Shown here one piece after another: positions 29,433 to 40,757 of a stretch of 64,000 nt of DNA (positions are counted from its first letter, which is position 1; every line of letters starts with the position of its first letter). The DNA comes from Comamonas testosteroni (GTDB lineage: Bacteria; Pseudomonadota; Gammaproteobacteria; Burkholderiales; Burkholderiaceae_C), in contig NZ_CP129672.1 in NCBI RefSeq assembly GCF_030505195.1, positions 496,001-560,000 on the forward strand. The letters run 5' to 3'. The notes below the pieces were generated by a model. That model searched no databases and was not told the DNA's origin. It saw only the letters and a list, made by a program, of their open reading frames with translations. Made by a program: the position numbers and the translations under genes.

Positions 29433-29542
29433 ACATCCCCTTTTTGGTTGATTTTCCAAAACACAGAGTGCACTGGAGAGTACACAACCCAAGCACTACA
29501 ATGCGCTAAAAGATCAACTTTAACCCCGCACCCTGGGAACTC

Positions 29543-29851
29543 ATGATGAAGCAATTTCTGATCGCCTTCGCCCTTTCCGCCGCTGCCGTGGCCCCTGCCA
29601 TGGCCGATCAGGCCCTGGCGCAGTCCAAGAACTGCATGGCCTGCCACGCTGTTGACAAGAAGCTGGTTGGTCCCGCATTCAAGGATGTGGCCGTCAAGTA
29701 TGCAGGCCAAAAGGATGCTGCAGACAAGCTGGCTGCCAAAGTCATGAAGGGCGGCTCCGGCGTGTGGGGCCCCGTGCCCATGCCCGCCAATCCCCAGGTG
29801 AACGACGCCGATGCCAAGAAGCTGGTGGCCTGGATTCTGGCGCAGAAGTAA
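29543..29851 (+). CDS. Periplasmic class I c-type cytochrome (c551/c552-like)
   Basis: 102 residues. A signal peptide ends at ...VAPAMA, and the mature part carries one haem site in KNCMACHAVDKKLVGPAFKDV. The Met ligand is in VWGPVPMPANPQV, as in cytochromes c551 and c8. These small carriers shuttle electrons in the periplasm, for example from the bc1 complex to cbb3 oxidase. Two ATG codons stand in tandem at the start; the first is annotated. A strong terminator follows. Confidence 0.93.
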   Translation: MMKQFLIAFALSAAAVAPAMADQALAQSKNCMACHAVDKKLVGPAFKDVAVKYAGQKDAADKLAAKVMKGGSGVWGPVPMPANPQVNDADAKKLVAWILAQK

Positions 29852-29891
29852 ATCGAGCACTTCACAACGGCGCAAGACAAGGCCGTTATCA

Positions 29892-29921
29892 AAAACCGCA
29901 TGGCTGCCATGCGGTTTTTTG
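29892..29921 (+). terminator. Rho-independent terminator after the cytochrome c gene
   Basis: Stem AAACCGCATGG / CCATGCGGTTT with a 3-base loop and six T, about 40 bases past the stop. Confidence 0.85.
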
Positions 29922-30188
29922 TTTCTGGCGCCGCCGCGTCTCAGCGTCGCTGTAGCTTGCCCCGGCTCTGGCATCAGCGCTGCGGCGCAAGGCGTCCAGA
30001 CTTCGCTCCGGACCCGTAAGGTCAGCATCTGCAGCACTTGACTGCCGCAGCCCGGCTGAAACTCGGTAGTAGCCCGGCAGTAGCCCGGCACCAACTCGAC
30101 CCATGGCTCGCATAGAGACGAATCGATACCGCAGCGGCTGCGATGTATGGGCCATACAGATGAGCGCCCTGTCAGGCAGCAGCGTGCA
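29922..30188. other. Intergenic region, no gene supported
   Basis: Between the cytochrome terminator and the typA terminator. It holds a tiny direct repeat (AGTAGCCCGGC twice near 30067-30090). Open frames on both strands show no recognisable protein features. Confidence 0.4.
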
Positions 30189-30189
30189 A

Positions 30190-30216
30190 TAAAAAAGGCC
30201 CCGAAGGGCCTTTTTG
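30190..30216 (-). terminator. Rho-independent terminator after typA
   Basis: On the minus strand AAAAGGCCC-TTCG-GGGCCTTTTTT, 26 bases past the typA stop. It closes the rimP-to-typA operon. Confidence 0.85.
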
Positions 30217-30241
30217 GGGATTCACAGCCTAAGCCAGTGAA

Positions 30242-32068
30242 TTACGCATCACGCGAAGCACGCTTGCGATCATGCTCCTTCAGATGACGCTTGCGCACGC
30301 GCAGGCTGGTGGGGGTGATTTCCAGCAGCTCGTCGTCTTCGATGAATTCCACACCGTATTCCAGCGACAGGTCGATGGGAGGCGTGATCTTGATCGCATC
30401 TTCCTTGCCGCTGACGCGGAAGTTGGTCAGCTGCTTGGTACGCGTGGCGTTCACCACCAGGTCGTTGTCTCGGCTGTGGATGCCGATGATCATGCCTTCG
30501 TACACGGGGTCGCCGGCCTTCACGAACATGCGACCGCGGTCGTCCAGCTTGCCCAGGGCGTAGGTGAAGATTTCACCGTCGTCCATGGAGATCAGCACGC
30601 CGTTCTTGCGGCCGCCGATCTCGCCCTTATGGGGTTCGTAGCTGTCGAAGATGTTGGCGATCAGACCGGAACCACGTGTCAGGTTCAGGAATTCGTTGGT
30701 GAAACCGATCAGGCCACGGGCAGGGATACGGTATTCCAGACGGACGCGACCGCGGCCATCGGGCTCCATGTTCACCAGCTCGCCCTTGCGCTCGCCCAGT
30801 GCCTGCATCACGCCGCCCTGGTGGCCTTCTTCGATGTCGGCCGTCACCAGCTCGATAGGCTCGTGCTTTTCGCCGTCGATCGTCTGCATCACGACGCGGG
30901 GCTTGGACACGGCCAGCTCGTAGCCTTCGCGGCGCATTTCTTCCAGCAGGATGGTCAGGTGCAGTTCACCACGGCCGGAGACTTCAAAGATACCGTCTTC
31001 GTCGGTTTCCTTGACGCGCAGAGCCACGTTGGAACGCAGTTCCTTTTGCAGACGGTCCCAGATCTGGCGGCTGGTCACGAACTTGCCTTCACGACCTGCC
31101 AGGGGCGAGGTGTTCACGCAGAAGTTCATGGTCAGGGTGGGCTCGTCAATCTTCAGCATGGGCAGAGGCTGGGGATTGACCGGGTCGGTGACGGTTTCGC
31201 CGATGCCGATGTTTTCGATACCGCTGATCAGCACGATCTCGGAAGGACCGGCTTCGGTGGCCTGCACGCGATCGATACCCTGGAAGGTATGCACCTGGTT
31301 GATCTTGCCGCTGTAGCTCTTGCCGTCAGGACCGGCCATCACAGCCACTTGCTGACCGGGCTTGAGCGTGCCCTGGGTGATGCGGCCCACGCCGATACGA
31401 CCCACGAAGGTGGAGTAGTCCAGAGCGGAGATCTGCAGCTGCAAAGGAGCGCTGGCATCGCCTTGCACGGCAGGCACGTGAGCCAGGATGGTGTCGAACA
31501 GGGCGGACATGTCCTCGCCCCACTTGGCACCGGGCTCGCCCTCTTCCTTGGACGACCAGCCGTTGATGCCGGAGGCATAGACCACGGGGAAGTCCAGTTG
31601 CTCGTCGGTGGCGCCCAGCTTGTCGAACAGGTCGAAAGCGGCGTTGATCACCTTGTCGGGGTTGGCACCGGGCTTGTCCACCTTGTTCACCACCACGATG
31701 GGGCGCAGACCCAGGGCCAGAGCCTTCTTGGTCACGAAGCGCGTCTGGGGCATGGGGCCCTCTTGCGCGTCGATCAGCAGCACCACGCCGTCGACCATGG
31801 ACAGGGCGCGTTCCACTTCACCGCCGAAGTCCGCGTGACCGGGCGTGTCGAGAATGTTGATGTGGGTGTCCTTCCAGGACACGGCGCAGTTCTTGGCCAG
31901 AATGGTGATGCCGCGCTCACGTTCGATGGCATGGTTGTCCATCACGGTGTCGACGACTTTTTCGTGCTCGGCAAAAGTGCCGGACTGGCGCAGCAGCTGG
32001 TCCACCATGGTGGTCTTACCGTGGTCAACGTGCGCGATGATCGCAATGTTGCGGATTTGTTTGCTCAT
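30242..32068 (-). CDS. typA: Ribosome-associated translational GTPase TypA/BipA
   Basis: 608 residues, the family norm. GTPase motifs are [15 protein letters not shown] (G1), [16 protein letters not shown] (G3) and [15 protein letters not shown] (G4). EF-G-like domains and the BipA-specific C-terminal region follow. TypA binds the ribosome and aids 50S assembly under stress and cold. Its ATG overlaps the truB stop (ATGA), so it is coupled to truB. Confidence 0.97.
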   Translation of the reverse strand: MSKQIRNIAIIAHVDHGKTTMVDQLLRQSGTFAEHEKVVDTVMDNHAIERERGITILAKNCAVSWKDTHINILDTPGHADFGGEVERALSMVDGVVLLIDAQEGPMPQTRFVTKKALALGLRPIVVVNKVDKPGANPDKVINAAFDLFDKLGATDEQLDFPVVYASGINGWSSKEEGEPGAKWGEDMSALFDTILAHVPAVQGDASAPLQLQISALDYSTFVGRIGVGRITQGTLKPGQQVAVMAGPDGKSYSGKINQVHTFQGIDRVQATEAGPSEIVLISGIENIGIGETVTDPVNPQPLPMLKIDEPTLTMNFCVNTSPLAGREGKFVTSRQIWDRLQKELRSNVALRVKETDEDGIFEVSGRGELHLTILLEEMRREGYELAVSKPRVVMQTIDGEKHEPIELVTADIEEGHQGGVMQALGERKGELVNMEPDGRGRVRLEYRIPARGLIGFTNEFLNLTRGSGLIANIFDSYEPHKGEIGGRKNGVLISMDDGEIFTYALGKLDDRGRMFVKAGDPVYEGMIIGIHSRDNDLVVNATRTKQLTNFRVSGKEDAIKITPPIDLSLEYGVEFIEDDELLEITPTSLRVRKRHLKEHDRKRASRDA

Positions 32069-33057
32069 AATGTTTCCAAAATGCCGCTTGCTTGTGGACG
32101 CGGCGTTCCTTCCAAAATTTGTTGAATTTCTAGCGGACTGAGCAGGCGCTCGGGGATCAACTCCCCGCTCGCCACACGGCCTACCCCTAAAAGGGCATGC
32201 GGGCGCTCACCATACACCGCCACGGCCGGGGCATCCGCCCAAGACCCTCGACGGCGCAAGCCTGATAGAAAGCGACCTGCATCCTGTTCACCCAAGGTGA
32301 CGACGACATGACGATGCAGCAGGGTATCGACAGGCTGTACCTGCGCGATGCGCTCTTCATCGTTCATGGCTTCCAGCGCCTGCAGCGTCACGCAGCGCGA
32401 CACCTCAAGACCGCCGGTTTCCACACGGCGCAGAAAACGCAAGTGGGCGCCACAGCCCAAGGCCTCGCCCACGTCTTCGCCCAATGTGCGGATGTAAGTG
32501 CCCTTGCTGCAGGTCACTCTCATCTTGACGGCTGGATACCCCTGATCGTCCTGCACCAGCGTCAGATCCAATGCATGAATCGTGACATCGCGTGCGGGGC
32601 GCTCCACTTCCACGCCCGCACGGGCGTATTCATAGAGTGCCTTGCCGTCCTTTTTCAGCGCACTGTGCATGGGCGGCACCTGCTTGATGTCGCCCGTGAA
32701 CTGCGCCTGCACCTGCGCCAGGCGCTCGGGGGTGATGGCGGCCAGATCGACGGCACGCTCCAGCACCACATCGCCCTCGGCATCGGCCGTGGTCGTGGTC
32801 TGGCCCAGGCGGGCAATGGCTTCGTAGGTTTTCTCGGCTTCGAGCTGAAGCTGACTGAATTTGGTGGCAGCGCCGAAACACAGCGGCAGCACGCCACTGG
32901 CCAGCGGATCAAGCGTGCCTGTATGCCCGGCCTTTTCGGCGCGCAGCAGCCACTTGACCTTCTGCAAGATATCGTTGCTGGACCAGCCCAGCGGTTTATC
33001 GAGCAGCAACACCCCATGCACAGGGCGCCGCTGCACCCGGGTGCGAGGGGCGTTCAT
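32065..33057 (-). CDS. truB: tRNA pseudouridine(55) synthase
   Basis: 330 residues. The N-terminal [17 protein letters not shown] and the catalytic [18 protein letters not shown] (Asp nucleophile in TLDPLA) define TruB, which makes pseudouridine 55 in the T-loop of tRNAs. A C-terminal TruB extension follows. It begins four bases after rbfA and overlaps typA. Confidence 0.97.
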   Translation of the reverse strand: MNAPRTRVQRRPVHGVLLLDKPLGWSSNDILQKVKWLLRAEKAGHTGTLDPLASGVLPLCFGAATKFSQLQLEAEKTYEAIARLGQTTTTADAEGDVVLERAVDLAAITPERLAQVQAQFTGDIKQVPPMHSALKKDGKALYEYARAGVEVERPARDVTIHALDLTLVQDDQGYPAVKMRVTCSKGTYIRTLGEDVGEALGCGAHLRFLRRVETGGLEVSRCVTLQALEAMNDEERIAQVQPVDTLLHRHVVVTLGEQDAGRFLSGLRRRGSWADAPAVAVYGERPHALLGVGRVASGELIPERLLSPLEIQQILEGTPRPQASGILETL

Positions 33058-33061
33058 GTGC

Positions 33062-33439
33062 TTATTCCTGTTCGGGTCCGCGCGACGCCACAGCCTTGGC
33101 GATCAAGGCGTTCATGTCGGCAGCGCGCTCTGTAGTGCGGTCGTAGACGAAATGCAGCGTGGGCACGGTATGAATGTGCAGACGCTTGAACAGGCCGTTG
33201 CGCAGAAAGCCTGCAGCCTGATTGAGTGCAGCCAGCGTCACTTCGGGATCGCCGACAAGCACGCTGAAGAACACCTTGGCGTGGGCATAGTCAGGAGTCA
33301 CCTCCACGCCTTGCAGCGTGACCATGCCGACGCGCGGGTCCTTCAACTCGCGGGCGATCAGCTCCGACAGATCACGCTGGATCTGGTCGGAAACTTTGAA
33401 GCTGCGATTGGGAGCAGCAGATTTGCGTTTGGTTGCCAT
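33062..33439 (-). CDS. rbfA: 30S ribosome-binding factor RbfA
   Basis: 125 residues. Family stretches are [35 protein letters not shown] and [14 protein letters not shown] (the KH-like fold). RbfA helps maturation of the 16S rRNA 5' end. The start is ATG 33439 ([16 protein letters not shown]). No Shine-Dalgarno precedes it, only the hairpin-forming repeat in the gap after infB. Confidence 0.95.
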   Translation of the reverse strand: MATKRKSAAPNRSFKVSDQIQRDLSELIARELKDPRVGMVTLQGVEVTPDYAHAKVFFSVLVGDPEVTLAALNQAAGFLRNGLFKRLHIHTVPTLHFVYDRTTERAADMNALIAKAVASRGPEQE

Positions 33440-33440
33440 G

Positions 33441-33535
33441 AATAAAAAAGGAGCTATTTGCGCTTGCTGCACAAGGAGTTCAAGGCGTTTTCAGCCTCAA
33501 ATCCTTGCAGAGCAGGCGCTAGCAGCTATTGCTTT
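33441..33535. repeat. Imperfect palindromic intergenic element between infB and rbfA
   Basis: The left arm around 33449-33465 (GGAGCTATTTGCGCTTG) and the right arm around 33516-33534 (GCGCTAGCAGCTATTGC) are related inverted sequences about 50 bases apart. The same kind of element, better preserved, lies at 54200-54297. Such AGCTGCTTGCGC-type elements are dispersed between genes in Comamonadaceae. Confidence 0.5.
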
Positions 33536-36366
33536 TACAGCGTACGAGCGATTTCCTTGATCTCGAAGACTTCCAGCACGTCGCCTTCCTTTATGTCGTT
33601 GTAGTTGCGCAGCTTGATACCGCACTCGAAGCCTTCCTTGACTTCCTTGACATCGTCCTTGAGGCGGCGCAGCGACTCGATCTCGCCCGTGTAGATGACC
33701 ACGTTGTCGCGCAGCAGACGGAAGTGTGCGTTGCGGGTGACGTGACCTTGCGTGATGTACGAGCCGGCAATGGTGCCGATCTTCGTCGCCACGAACACGG
33801 TACGGATCTCGGCCATACCGATGATCTCTTCGCGCTTCTCGGGAGCCAGCATGCCGGACATCGCAGCCTTCACCTCATCCACGGCGTCGTAGATGATGTT
33901 GTAGTAGCGAACGTCGACACCGTTGCCTTCGGCCGTCTTGCGGGCCTGAGCATCCGCACGCACGTTGAAGCCGATGATGATGGCCTTGGAAGCCAGTGCC
34001 AGGTTGACGTCGGACTCGGAAATACCGCCCACGCCGGAGTACACCAGCTGAACCTTGATCTCGTCGGTCGACAGCTTGAGCAGCGAGGTTGCCAGAGCTT
34101 CCTGCGAGCCTTGCATGTCGGCCTTGATGATGATGGGCAGAGTCTGCACATCGCCAGCGGACATTTCGGCGAACATGTTTTCCAGCTTCGCAGCCTGCTG
34201 CTTGGCCAGCTTGGTGTTGCGGAACTTGCCAGCGCGGTAGGTCGCGATTTCACGGGCACGGCGTTCGTCGCTCAGCACCATGAAGTCGTCACCGGCCTGG
34301 GGCACTTCGTTCAGACCCTGAATCTCGACAGGGATGGAAGGACCGGCTTCCTTGGTCTGCTTGCCGTCTTCGTCGAGCATGGCTCGCACGCGGCCATAGG
34401 TCTGACCCGCCAGCACCACATCGCCGACCTTCAGCGTACCGGACTGCACCAGCACCGTAGCCACGGTACCACGGCCCTTGTCCAGCTGGGCTTCGATCAC
34501 GATACCCTTGGCAGCGGCATCCACCGGCGCATTGAGTTCCAGCACTTCGGCCTGCAGCAGCACTTGCTCCAGCAGCTCGTCGATGCCCTGGCCAGTCTTG
34601 GAGGACACGGCCACAAAGGGAGAGTCACCGCCGTACTCTTCGGGCAGCACCTCTTCCACAACCAGCTCCTGCTTGACGCGGTCGGGGTTGGCTTCGGGCT
34701 TGTCGGCCTTGGTGATGGCCACCACGATGGGAACACCAGCCGCCTTGGCGTGCTTGATGGCTTCCTTGGTCTGGGGCATCACGCCGTCGTCGGCAGCGGC
34801 CACCAGAATCACGATGTCGGTGGACTTGGCACCGCGAGCACGCATGGCCGTGAAGGCCTCGTGACCGGGAGTGTCCAGGAAAGTGATGATGCCGCGAGGC
34901 GTCTTCACATGGTATGCACCGATGTGCTGCGTGATGCCGCCGGCTTCGCCCGACGCCACCCTGGTGCGACGGATGTAGTCCAGCAGCGAGGTCTTGCCGT
35001 GGTCCACGTGACCCATGACGGTCACCACGGGAGCGCGCGGCAGTTTCTCGGCTTCGGCGTTGGAGACTTCCTCGGCGGTGAAGGCTTCCAGATCGTCCAG
35101 CGCAGCCACCTTGGCGGTATGGCCCATTTCTTCCACCACGATCATGGCGGTGTCCTGGTCCAGCGGCTGGTTGATGGTGACCATCTGGCCCATCTTCATC
35201 AGCACCTTGATCAGCTCGGATGCCTTGATGGCCATCTTGTGAGCCAGTTCGGCCACGGTGATGGTCTCGGGCACCGAGATCTCCAGCTGACGGAACTCGG
35301 GAGCCTGCTGCTGTTGCTGCTCGTGACGGTCATTGCCACGACGGCCCCTGGGGCCACCGCGCCAGTTGGAGCGGCCAGCCACGCCACCGGAGCTGTCGCC
35401 ACGGGTCTTGATTTCCTTCTTCTTGGCCGCATCGTTGGACCAGCTCGAAGACAGCTTGGCGGACTTGACCTCCTTGCCGGGACGGGCACCGCCGCCGGCA
35501 TTGGCCGCGCCAGGGCTGCCTGCGGGCTTGTTGCCATCCTTGGCGGCAACAGGCTTCTTGGCATCCGCAGCGACCGGAGCAGCCTTTTTGGGCTCCTCGG
35601 GCTTCTTGGCGACCAGCACCTTCTTGGGCGCAGCCATCATGGCGCGGATGGCTTCCGCCTCGGCCAGGGCCTTGCGGCGGCGTTCATCCAAATCCTTGGC
35701 GCGGCTGGCTTCTTCAGCAGCCTTGGCCTGGGATTCGGCTTCCGCCTTGGCGCGTGCCTCTGCCTGGGCTGCTGCACGTGCAGCAGCGCCAGCGGCGTGA
35801 CCGCGCTTTTCCTCTTCCTTAGCCGCCTTGGCTTCAGCCACCTTGGCGACTTCTGCGGCTGCATAGGCTGCAGCACGCTCTTCGGCTTCGCGCTCGCGGC
35901 GCTCGCGCTCTTCGCGCTCTTGACGTTCCTTGGCCAATTGTTCTTCCTGATGGCTCAACAGCTCAACCTCTCGGCGAGCATCTTCTTCACGGCGTGCCAG
36001 CTCTTGAGTAGCGGCACGCTCCTGCACAGCCTTAGCCATGCTTTGCGCATTGGCCTGAGCCTCGGCGGGAGTGTCTTCCCGCTTCACGAAAGTGCGCTTT
36101 TTGCGCACTTCCACCTGAATCGTACGAGCACGGCCCGATGAATCCGCCTGCTTGATTTCGCTGGTGGATTTCTTGGTCAGCGTGATCTTCTTGGCGCCGC
36201 TGCCATGGCTTGCCTGCAGGTGAGACAGCAAGCGCTGCTTGTCACCTTCGGTCAGCGCATCAGCAGCATTGACCTTGTCAACCCCGGCGGCCTTGAGCTG
36301 CTGCAGCAAGGTATCAGGGGTCGTGTTGCGCTCTTTCGCAAATTCTGCAACCGTATTACTCGACAT
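33535..36366 (-). CDS. infB: Translation initiation factor IF-2
   Basis: 943 residues. It has an N-terminal IF2_N domain ([20 protein letters not shown]), a long Ala/Lys/Glu-rich linker, a second IF2_N domain ([19 protein letters not shown]), the GTPase ([35 protein letters not shown]) and the C-terminal fMet-tRNA-binding domains. The G4 motif reads TKAD rather than the common NKID; TKxD is an accepted G4 variant. IF-2 joins initiator tRNA and subunits in translation initiation. It lies 23 bases after nusA. Confidence 0.97.
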   Translation of the reverse strand: MSSNTVAEFAKERNTTPDTLLQQLKAAGVDKVNAADALTEGDKQRLLSHLQASHGSGAKKITLTKKSTSEIKQADSSGRARTIQVEVRKKRTFVKREDTPAEAQANAQSMAKAVQERAATQELARREEDARREVELLSHQEEQLAKERQEREERERREREAEERAAAYAAAEVAKVAEAKAAKEEEKRGHAAGAAARAAAQAEARAKAEAESQAKAAEEASRAKDLDERRRKALAEAEAIRAMMAAPKKVLVAKKPEEPKKAAPVAADAKKPVAAKDGNKPAGSPGAANAGGGARPGKEVKSAKLSSSWSNDAAKKKEIKTRGDSSGGVAGRSNWRGGPRGRRGNDRHEQQQQQAPEFRQLEISVPETITVAELAHKMAIKASELIKVLMKMGQMVTINQPLDQDTAMIVVEEMGHTAKVAALDDLEAFTAEEVSNAEAEKLPRAPVVTVMGHVDHGKTSLLDYIRRTRVASGEAGGITQHIGAYHVKTPRGIITFLDTPGHEAFTAMRARGAKSTDIVILVAAADDGVMPQTKEAIKHAKAAGVPIVVAITKADKPEANPDRVKQELVVEEVLPEEYGGDSPFVAVSSKTGQGIDELLEQVLLQAEVLELNAPVDAAAKGIVIEAQLDKGRGTVATVLVQSGTLKVGDVVLAGQTYGRVRAMLDEDGKQTKEAGPSIPVEIQGLNEVPQAGDDFMVLSDERRAREIATYRAGKFRNTKLAKQQAAKLENMFAEMSAGDVQTLPIIIKADMQGSQEALATSLLKLSTDEIKVQLVYSGVGGISESDVNLALASKAIIIGFNVRADAQARKTAEGNGVDVRYYNIIYDAVDEVKAAMSGMLAPEKREEIIGMAEIRTVFVATKIGTIAGSYITQGHVTRNAHFRLLRDNVVIYTGEIESLRRLKDDVKEVKEGFECGIKLRNYNDIKEGDVLEVFEIKEIARTL

Positions 36367-36389
36367 AAATGCTCTGTACCTCCCTGACC

Positions 36390-37877
36390 TTACTCTTGCC
36401 CATCGGTAAACCAGTGCTCACGCGCCTTCATGATCAAGGCCTTGGCTTCTTCGGCAGTCTGACCGGTGATTTCGGTCAGCTCATCGATTGCCAGGTCGGC
36501 CAGATCATCACGGGTGTGCACATCAGCTTGCGCCAGCTTGTCCAGCAGCTCGGCAGTCATGCTGTCCAGAGACACCAGATCATCGGATGCCTTGCTCACA
36601 TTTTCTTCGCGAGCAATTTCCTGACTCAGCAGTGCATCCTTGGCGCGGCTACGCAGCTCGTTTACCGTCTCTTCGTCGAAGGATTCGATTTCGAGCATTT
36701 CCTGCAGCGGCACATAGGCCACTTCTTCCAGGGTCTCGAAACCTTCTTCGATCAGGATGTTGGCGATTTCCTCGTCCACATCCAGCTTTTCCATGAACAG
36801 CTTGCGCGAGACAGCCGACTCGTCGGCCTGCTTCTGAGCAGACTCTGCAGCGTCCATGATGTTGATCTTCCAGCCTGTCAGCTCGGAGGCCAGACGTACG
36901 TTCTGACCGCCGCGACCGATGGCGATAGCCAGATTTTCCTCGTCCACCACCACGTCCATGGCGTGCTTTTCCTCGTCCACGACGATGGAAGAGACATTGG
37001 CAGGAGCCAGAGCACCGATCACGAACTGAGCAGGGTCTTCGGACCACAGCACGATATCCACACGCTCGCCGGCCAACTCGTTGGTCACGGCGTTCACACG
37101 GGTGCCGCGCACGCCGACGCAGGTGCCGATGGGGTCCACACGCTTGTCATGGCTCAGTACGGCGATCTTGGCACGAGAGCCGGCGTCACGGGCGCAGCTC
37201 TTGATCTCCAGCAGGCCTTGCTCGATCTCGGGCACTTCATTGCGGAACAATTCCACCATGAATTCGGGGGCCGAGCGCGACAGCAGGATGGGAGCGCCGC
37301 GCAAAGTGGCGTCGACTTCCATGATCATGGCGCGCACGCGGTCGCCATTGCGCAGATTTTCCTTGGGGATCATCTCGCCGCGCTTGAGTCGACCTTCCAC
37401 ACGGCCGGATTCGACAATGATGTCGCCCTTGTCCATGCGCTTGACGGTACCGGTAAAGATCTTATCGCCACGGGCCAGGAATTCGTTGAGCAGCATTTCG
37501 CGCTCCGCGTCGCGAATCTTCTGCAGGATGACCTGCTTGGCAGCCATGGCACCGATACGGCCAATGGGCAGCGACTCGATCTGCTCTTCAATGAACTCGC
37601 CAATTTGAATGCCGGGCATGCGGTCTTCCGCATCCATCAGCATTTCTTCGGCCTCGGGGTTCTGCAGACCGGCATCGTCAGACACCACCACCCAGCGGCG
37701 GAAGGTGTCGTAGTCGCCGCTTTCGCGATCGATGGACACGCGGATGTCTACTTCACCTTGGTACAGCTTCTTGGTGGCCTGTGCCAGTGCGGATTCCACG
37801 GCACCAAAAACCACATCGCGTTCCACGTTCTTTTCACGCGAAATGGCTTCAACCAACATCAACAGTTCGCGATTCAT
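36390..37877 (-). CDS. nusA: Transcription termination/antitermination factor NusA
   Basis: 495 residues, the length of E. coli NusA. The N-terminal RNA-polymerase-binding domain starts [20 protein letters not shown]. The S1 domain ([20 protein letters not shown]) and KH domains ([33 protein letters not shown]) follow, then two acidic C-terminal repeats. It controls pausing, termination and antitermination. It lies between rimP and infB, as in most Proteobacteria. Confidence 0.97.
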   Translation of the reverse strand: MNRELLMLVEAISREKNVERDVVFGAVESALAQATKKLYQGEVDIRVSIDRESGDYDTFRRWVVVSDDAGLQNPEAEEMLMDAEDRMPGIQIGEFIEEQIESLPIGRIGAMAAKQVILQKIRDAEREMLLNEFLARGDKIFTGTVKRMDKGDIIVESGRVEGRLKRGEMIPKENLRNGDRVRAMIMEVDATLRGAPILLSRSAPEFMVELFRNEVPEIEQGLLEIKSCARDAGSRAKIAVLSHDKRVDPIGTCVGVRGTRVNAVTNELAGERVDIVLWSEDPAQFVIGALAPANVSSIVVDEEKHAMDVVVDEENLAIAIGRGGQNVRLASELTGWKINIMDAAESAQKQADESAVSRKLFMEKLDVDEEIANILIEEGFETLEEVAYVPLQEMLEIESFDEETVNELRSRAKDALLSQEIAREENVSKASDDLVSLDSMTAELLDKLAQADVHTRDDLADLAIDELTEITGQTAEEAKALIMKAREHWFTDGQE

Positions 37878-37960
37878 GCGACGACTCTCCTATTTCAATC
37901 ACACAAAGAGGATTTGCATGCGACCTCTTTGCCCCAAAAGATTCCAACGCTTCAGCTGCC

Positions 37961-38539
37961 TCAATCGAGCTTGGCTGCGCGTCCTTTGAAATTCACAATC
38001 GGTGCCAGACGAGCTTCGCGCAACTCGTCAAGCGTAAAGCCCATGGCGTTCAACGGCGCCGGCTCACGCTTCTTGCTGACGCGCACGCCCGGCTTGGGAG
38101 GCGGCTCATCGCTCCAGACGAGTTGCCAGCCACCCTCTTCAGTCCGCTCCAGCGTGCCACGAAATTTCTTGCGGTTTGCATTGACCTTGTCGCCGCCAGC
38201 AGCCCCGATGGGAGCCTTGAGCGTCAGATCCACCTCCGAGCCTTCAAAGCGGATGAAGTCCTGCTCATGGCGCAGCAAACGATCAATGCCTGGAGAAGAG
38301 ACCTCCAGGCGGGCGTAGTCAGCACCATCGACTTCCAGCGCAAACTGAAGCTGGCGCGTGACCTTTTCGCAGTCTTCCACTGTCACGAACTGCTCGGGCA
38401 GCTCAGGCGCACCTTCCTCCGGCGCCTGCCAAGGCAAATCAATCGTGATGCGCAGCAGGCCGCCGGCCGAGCGCTCGATTTCAACCAGGTCATAGCCCAG
38501 ACCTGTCACGGTTTGTTCAACGATTTGCTGTAGTGCCAC
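37961..38539 (-). CDS. rimP: Ribosome maturation factor RimP
   Basis: 192 residues. Family-like stretches are LGYDLVEIERSAGGLLRITI, FVTVEDCEKVTRQLQFALEV and YARLEVSSPGIDRLLRHEQD. RimP is needed for 30S assembly. It heads the rimP-nusA-infB-rbfA-truB-typA operon and is longer than E. coli RimP (about 150 residues) because of insertions in its C-terminal half. Confidence 0.95.
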   Translation of the reverse strand: MALQQIVEQTVTGLGYDLVEIERSAGGLLRITIDLPWQAPEEGAPELPEQFVTVEDCEKVTRQLQFALEVDGADYARLEVSSPGIDRLLRHEQDFIRFEGSEVDLTLKAPIGAAGGDKVNANRKKFRGTLERTEEGGWQLVWSDEPPPKPGVRVSKKREPAPLNAMGFTLDELREARLAPIVNFKGRAAKLD

Positions 38540-38619
38540 GTGTATTCAGTTCAATCCCGAAAAATCTGTCAAATCATGGACTTAGCTCTGTCACAAACAG
38601 GTTTCGCCATGAATTGCCC

Positions 38620-38652
38620 AAAAAAAACGGGCGGTATGTACCCGCCCGTTTG
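38620..38652 (-). terminator. Rho-independent terminator after the thioredoxin-like gene
   Basis: On the minus strand the stem AAACGGGCGG / CCGCCCGTTT with a 7-base loop is followed by a run of T. It separates the thioredoxin-like gene from rimP. Confidence 0.85.
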
Positions 38653-38719
38653 GTCGTGAAGCCGTGATTGTAGCCGCAAACCATTGTTTTCGCAAAAAGT
38701 GTCTCTCATAAAACTGCGA

Positions 38720-39100
38720 TCAACGCAAGACATCCTGCAGGTCATCAGCGCGCAACAATCGCTGCAGCAAATCCTGAGCCTCCAGCACATCGGCAGGCCT
38801 CGCCGCGGCATCTGTGGGCAGGGATTGCAGCATCCGCGCCAGCACCCCCGCCTGCGGAAGCACAGGCCCCAGGAATTTGGCCTGCTCGCCCTGCGCCACC
38901 AAAATGGACGGAAAGGTCTCTATGTCCAGATCGCCAGCTACATCCTCACGGTCTTCCACATCGAGCCAGACAAAACGCATCTGTGGAAACTGGGCAGCAA
39001 GAGCCTCGAAGGGCTGCCGGTACTGTTTACAGGTACCGCACCAGTCAGCACAGAGGCAGACAACCAGCCATGCGTCTGCTTTTGTAATTTCTTGTTTCAT
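38720..39100 (-). CDS. Thioredoxin-like protein
   Basis: 126 residues. The thioredoxin fold shows [15 protein letters not shown] (redox CGTC motif at about residues 21-24), a central [10 protein letters not shown] strand and the cis-Pro loop ETFPSILV. The C-terminal 40 residues are an extra helical extension ([17 protein letters not shown]). No signal peptide, so probably a cytoplasmic disulphide reductase. The start at 39100 ([11 protein letters not shown]) is preferred over an upstream start. Confidence 0.88.
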   Translation of the reverse strand: MKQEITKADAWLVVCLCADWCGTCKQYRQPFEALAAQFPQMRFVWLDVEDREDVAGDLDIETFPSILVAQGEQAKFLGPVLPQAGVLARMLQSLPTDAAARPADVLEAQDLLQRLLRADDLQDVLR

Positions 39101-39330
39101 TTCACAAACTCTGGGCAGGCCTTCGCACACGCCCCTGCATTGATCCCCGCAATGGTAGCGCCAGATGCCCCCAAGGACTCAAACCCCGGCCATCAACCTA
39201 CCAACGCGCATTGAGACCCTTGAAGCCGCAGCACTCTATCCCTATTATTTTCCTGAACCCGGGCGCGGCAATGGCAGCAGCCATAGCTGCTGGCTTGCGC
39301 CCTTCTTTCGACAAGAAGATTGGTGACTCC

Positions 39331-40311
39331 ATGGATTACAAGGACTATTACAAGATACTTGGCGTGGACAAAAAGGCCTCCACCGAGGACATCAAAAAGG
39401 CCTATCGCAAGCTCGCCCGCAAATACCACCCTGACATCAGCAAGGAAAAAGATGCGGACGCTCGCATGGCCGAGGTCAACGAAGCCAACACCGTACTCTC
39501 CGACCCCGAAAAGCGCGCCGCCTACGACGCCATGGGCGACGAGATGCAGTTTGCGCAAAATGCCAGAGCCCAGGGCGGCGGAGGCTTTCGCCCGCCGCCC
39601 GACTGGGATCAGCAGGACTTTCACTTCAGCAGCCAGGGCGATGCCGGCAGCGACGCCGATTTCAGCGACTTCTTCTCGCAGATGTTCGGCCAGGCCGCTC
39701 GTGCGCGACGCCATCAAGGCCAGCAAGGCGCGCACAGCACACCCGATATGCGCGGCCAGGACCGGCATGCCAGCATAGAGCTGGATTTGCAGGACAGCTA
39801 CAGCGGAGCCGTGCGCTCGCTGCATCTGCGCAGCACCGTGCTCGACGACCAGGGCATCCCCACCCATAAGAACAAGGAGCTGCAGGTCACCATTCCAAAG
39901 GGCGTGCGCGAAGGCCAGATGATTCGCCTTGCCGGTCAGGGCAACCCGGGCCTGGGCAAGGGTGCCCCAGGAGATCTACTGCTGGAGGTGCACTTTCGCA
40001 GCGACCCACGCTGGTGGTCCGAGGGCAAGGATGTGTACCAGCGAGTGCCACTCGCGCCCTGGGAGGCCGAGCTGGGCGGCCCCGTTCCCTTCAAGACGCT
40101 GGCCGGGGAACTGGAAGTCACAGTGCCCGCCGGCTATCGCTCGGGTCGCAAGCTGCGCCTCAAGGGCAAGGGCCTGCCCGCCGCCACGCCGGGTGATTTG
40201 TATCTGGTGCTGGATGTGGTCTTCCCGCCCGCTGCGACAGCCGCGCAAAAGCAGGCTTATGCCGACTTTGCCAAGGCCTTCCCGCAGTTCGATGCCCGCA
40301 GCCTGAGTTGA
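39331..40311 (+). CDS. cbpA: DnaJ-class co-chaperone CbpA (curved DNA-binding protein)
   Basis: 326 residues. The J-domain (about 1-70) has the HPD motif in [21 protein letters not shown] Gly-rich linker follows, then two C-terminal peptide-binding domains, with no zinc finger: a class B J-protein. The order and the next gene (cbpM) identify CbpA, which partners DnaK and binds curved DNA in E. coli. The ATG at 39331 begins the J-domain ([16 protein letters not shown]); the frame is open farther upstream but without domain content. Confidence 0.93.
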   Translation: MDYKDYYKILGVDKKASTEDIKKAYRKLARKYHPDISKEKDADARMAEVNEANTVLSDPEKRAAYDAMGDEMQFAQNARAQGGGGFRPPPDWDQQDFHFSSQGDAGSDADFSDFFSQMFGQAARARRHQGQQGAHSTPDMRGQDRHASIELDLQDSYSGAVRSLHLRSTVLDDQGIPTHKNKELQVTIPKGVREGQMIRLAGQGNPGLGKGAPGDLLLEVHFRSDPRWWSEGKDVYQRVPLAPWEAELGGPVPFKTLAGELEVTVPAGYRSGRKLRLKGKGLPAATPGDLYLVLDVVFPPAATAAQKQAYADFAKAFPQFDARSLS

Positions 40312-40322
40312 AAGGTTTTCCC

Positions 40323-40655
40323 ATGAGCACCTCCCACTACCCTTTCTACGAGCCCGCCGAACTGCTGGAGCAGGCTGTGCTCGATCTGCACGAACTGGCC
40401 CGCCATTGCCGCACCAGCCCTCAATGGGTGATCGAGCATGTGCATACAGGCGTCATCAGCTACGACAACGACGGCCAGGTCCGCGAGATCAGCCATGAGC
40501 AATGGCGCTTCAGCAGCCAGACGCTGGTGCGTGCGCGCCGCATCGCCCAGCTGGAACACAGCTTCGACGCCGACCCTCAGCTCGCCGCGCTGACCACCGA
40601 TCTCATCGAGGAAGTGCAGCAGTTGCGCCGCAAGCTGAAGAATCTGCAGGGATGA
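40323..40655 (+). CDS. cbpM: Chaperone modulator CbpM
   Basis: 110 residues. A MerR-like N-terminus (FYEPAELLEQAVLDLHELAR) and a C-terminal coiled region (LTTDLIEEVQQLRRKLKNL) match CbpM, which binds the J-domain of CbpA and inhibits it. It begins 11 bases after cbpA. The ATG at 40323 is preferred to an upstream TTG. Confidence 0.88.
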   Translation: MSTSHYPFYEPAELLEQAVLDLHELARHCRTSPQWVIEHVHTGVISYDNDGQVREISHEQWRFSSQTLVRARRIAQLEHSFDADPQLAALTTDLIEEVQQLRRKLKNLQG

Positions 40656-40685
40656 GCAAACCCCTTTTCTGAAGCCGTGCAAAGC

Positions 40686-40720
40686 AAAAAGCCCTCGCAC
40701 CGAAGTGACGAGGGCTTTTT
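40686..40720 (+). terminator. Bidirectional terminator after cbpM
   Basis: AAAAAGCCCTCG, an 11-base loop, then CGAGGGCTTTTT. It also lies 38 bases past the convergent small basic gene. Confidence 0.85.
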
Positions 40721-40757
40721 GGCGGGCCGCACACCAGGGCGCAGCCTGCTGCAGGAA

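Noticed and set aside
29889..30155. Small genes between the cytochrome and typA
   Set aside because: Frames overlap both terminators and show no protein-like pattern.
30272..32125. 617-codon open frame opposite typA
   Set aside because: Shadow of typA caused by high GC codon bias.
33529..36141. 870-codon open frame opposite infB
   Set aside because: It is a composition-driven shadow of infB; the translation is low-complexity His/Gly/Leu text without motifs, while infB is certain.
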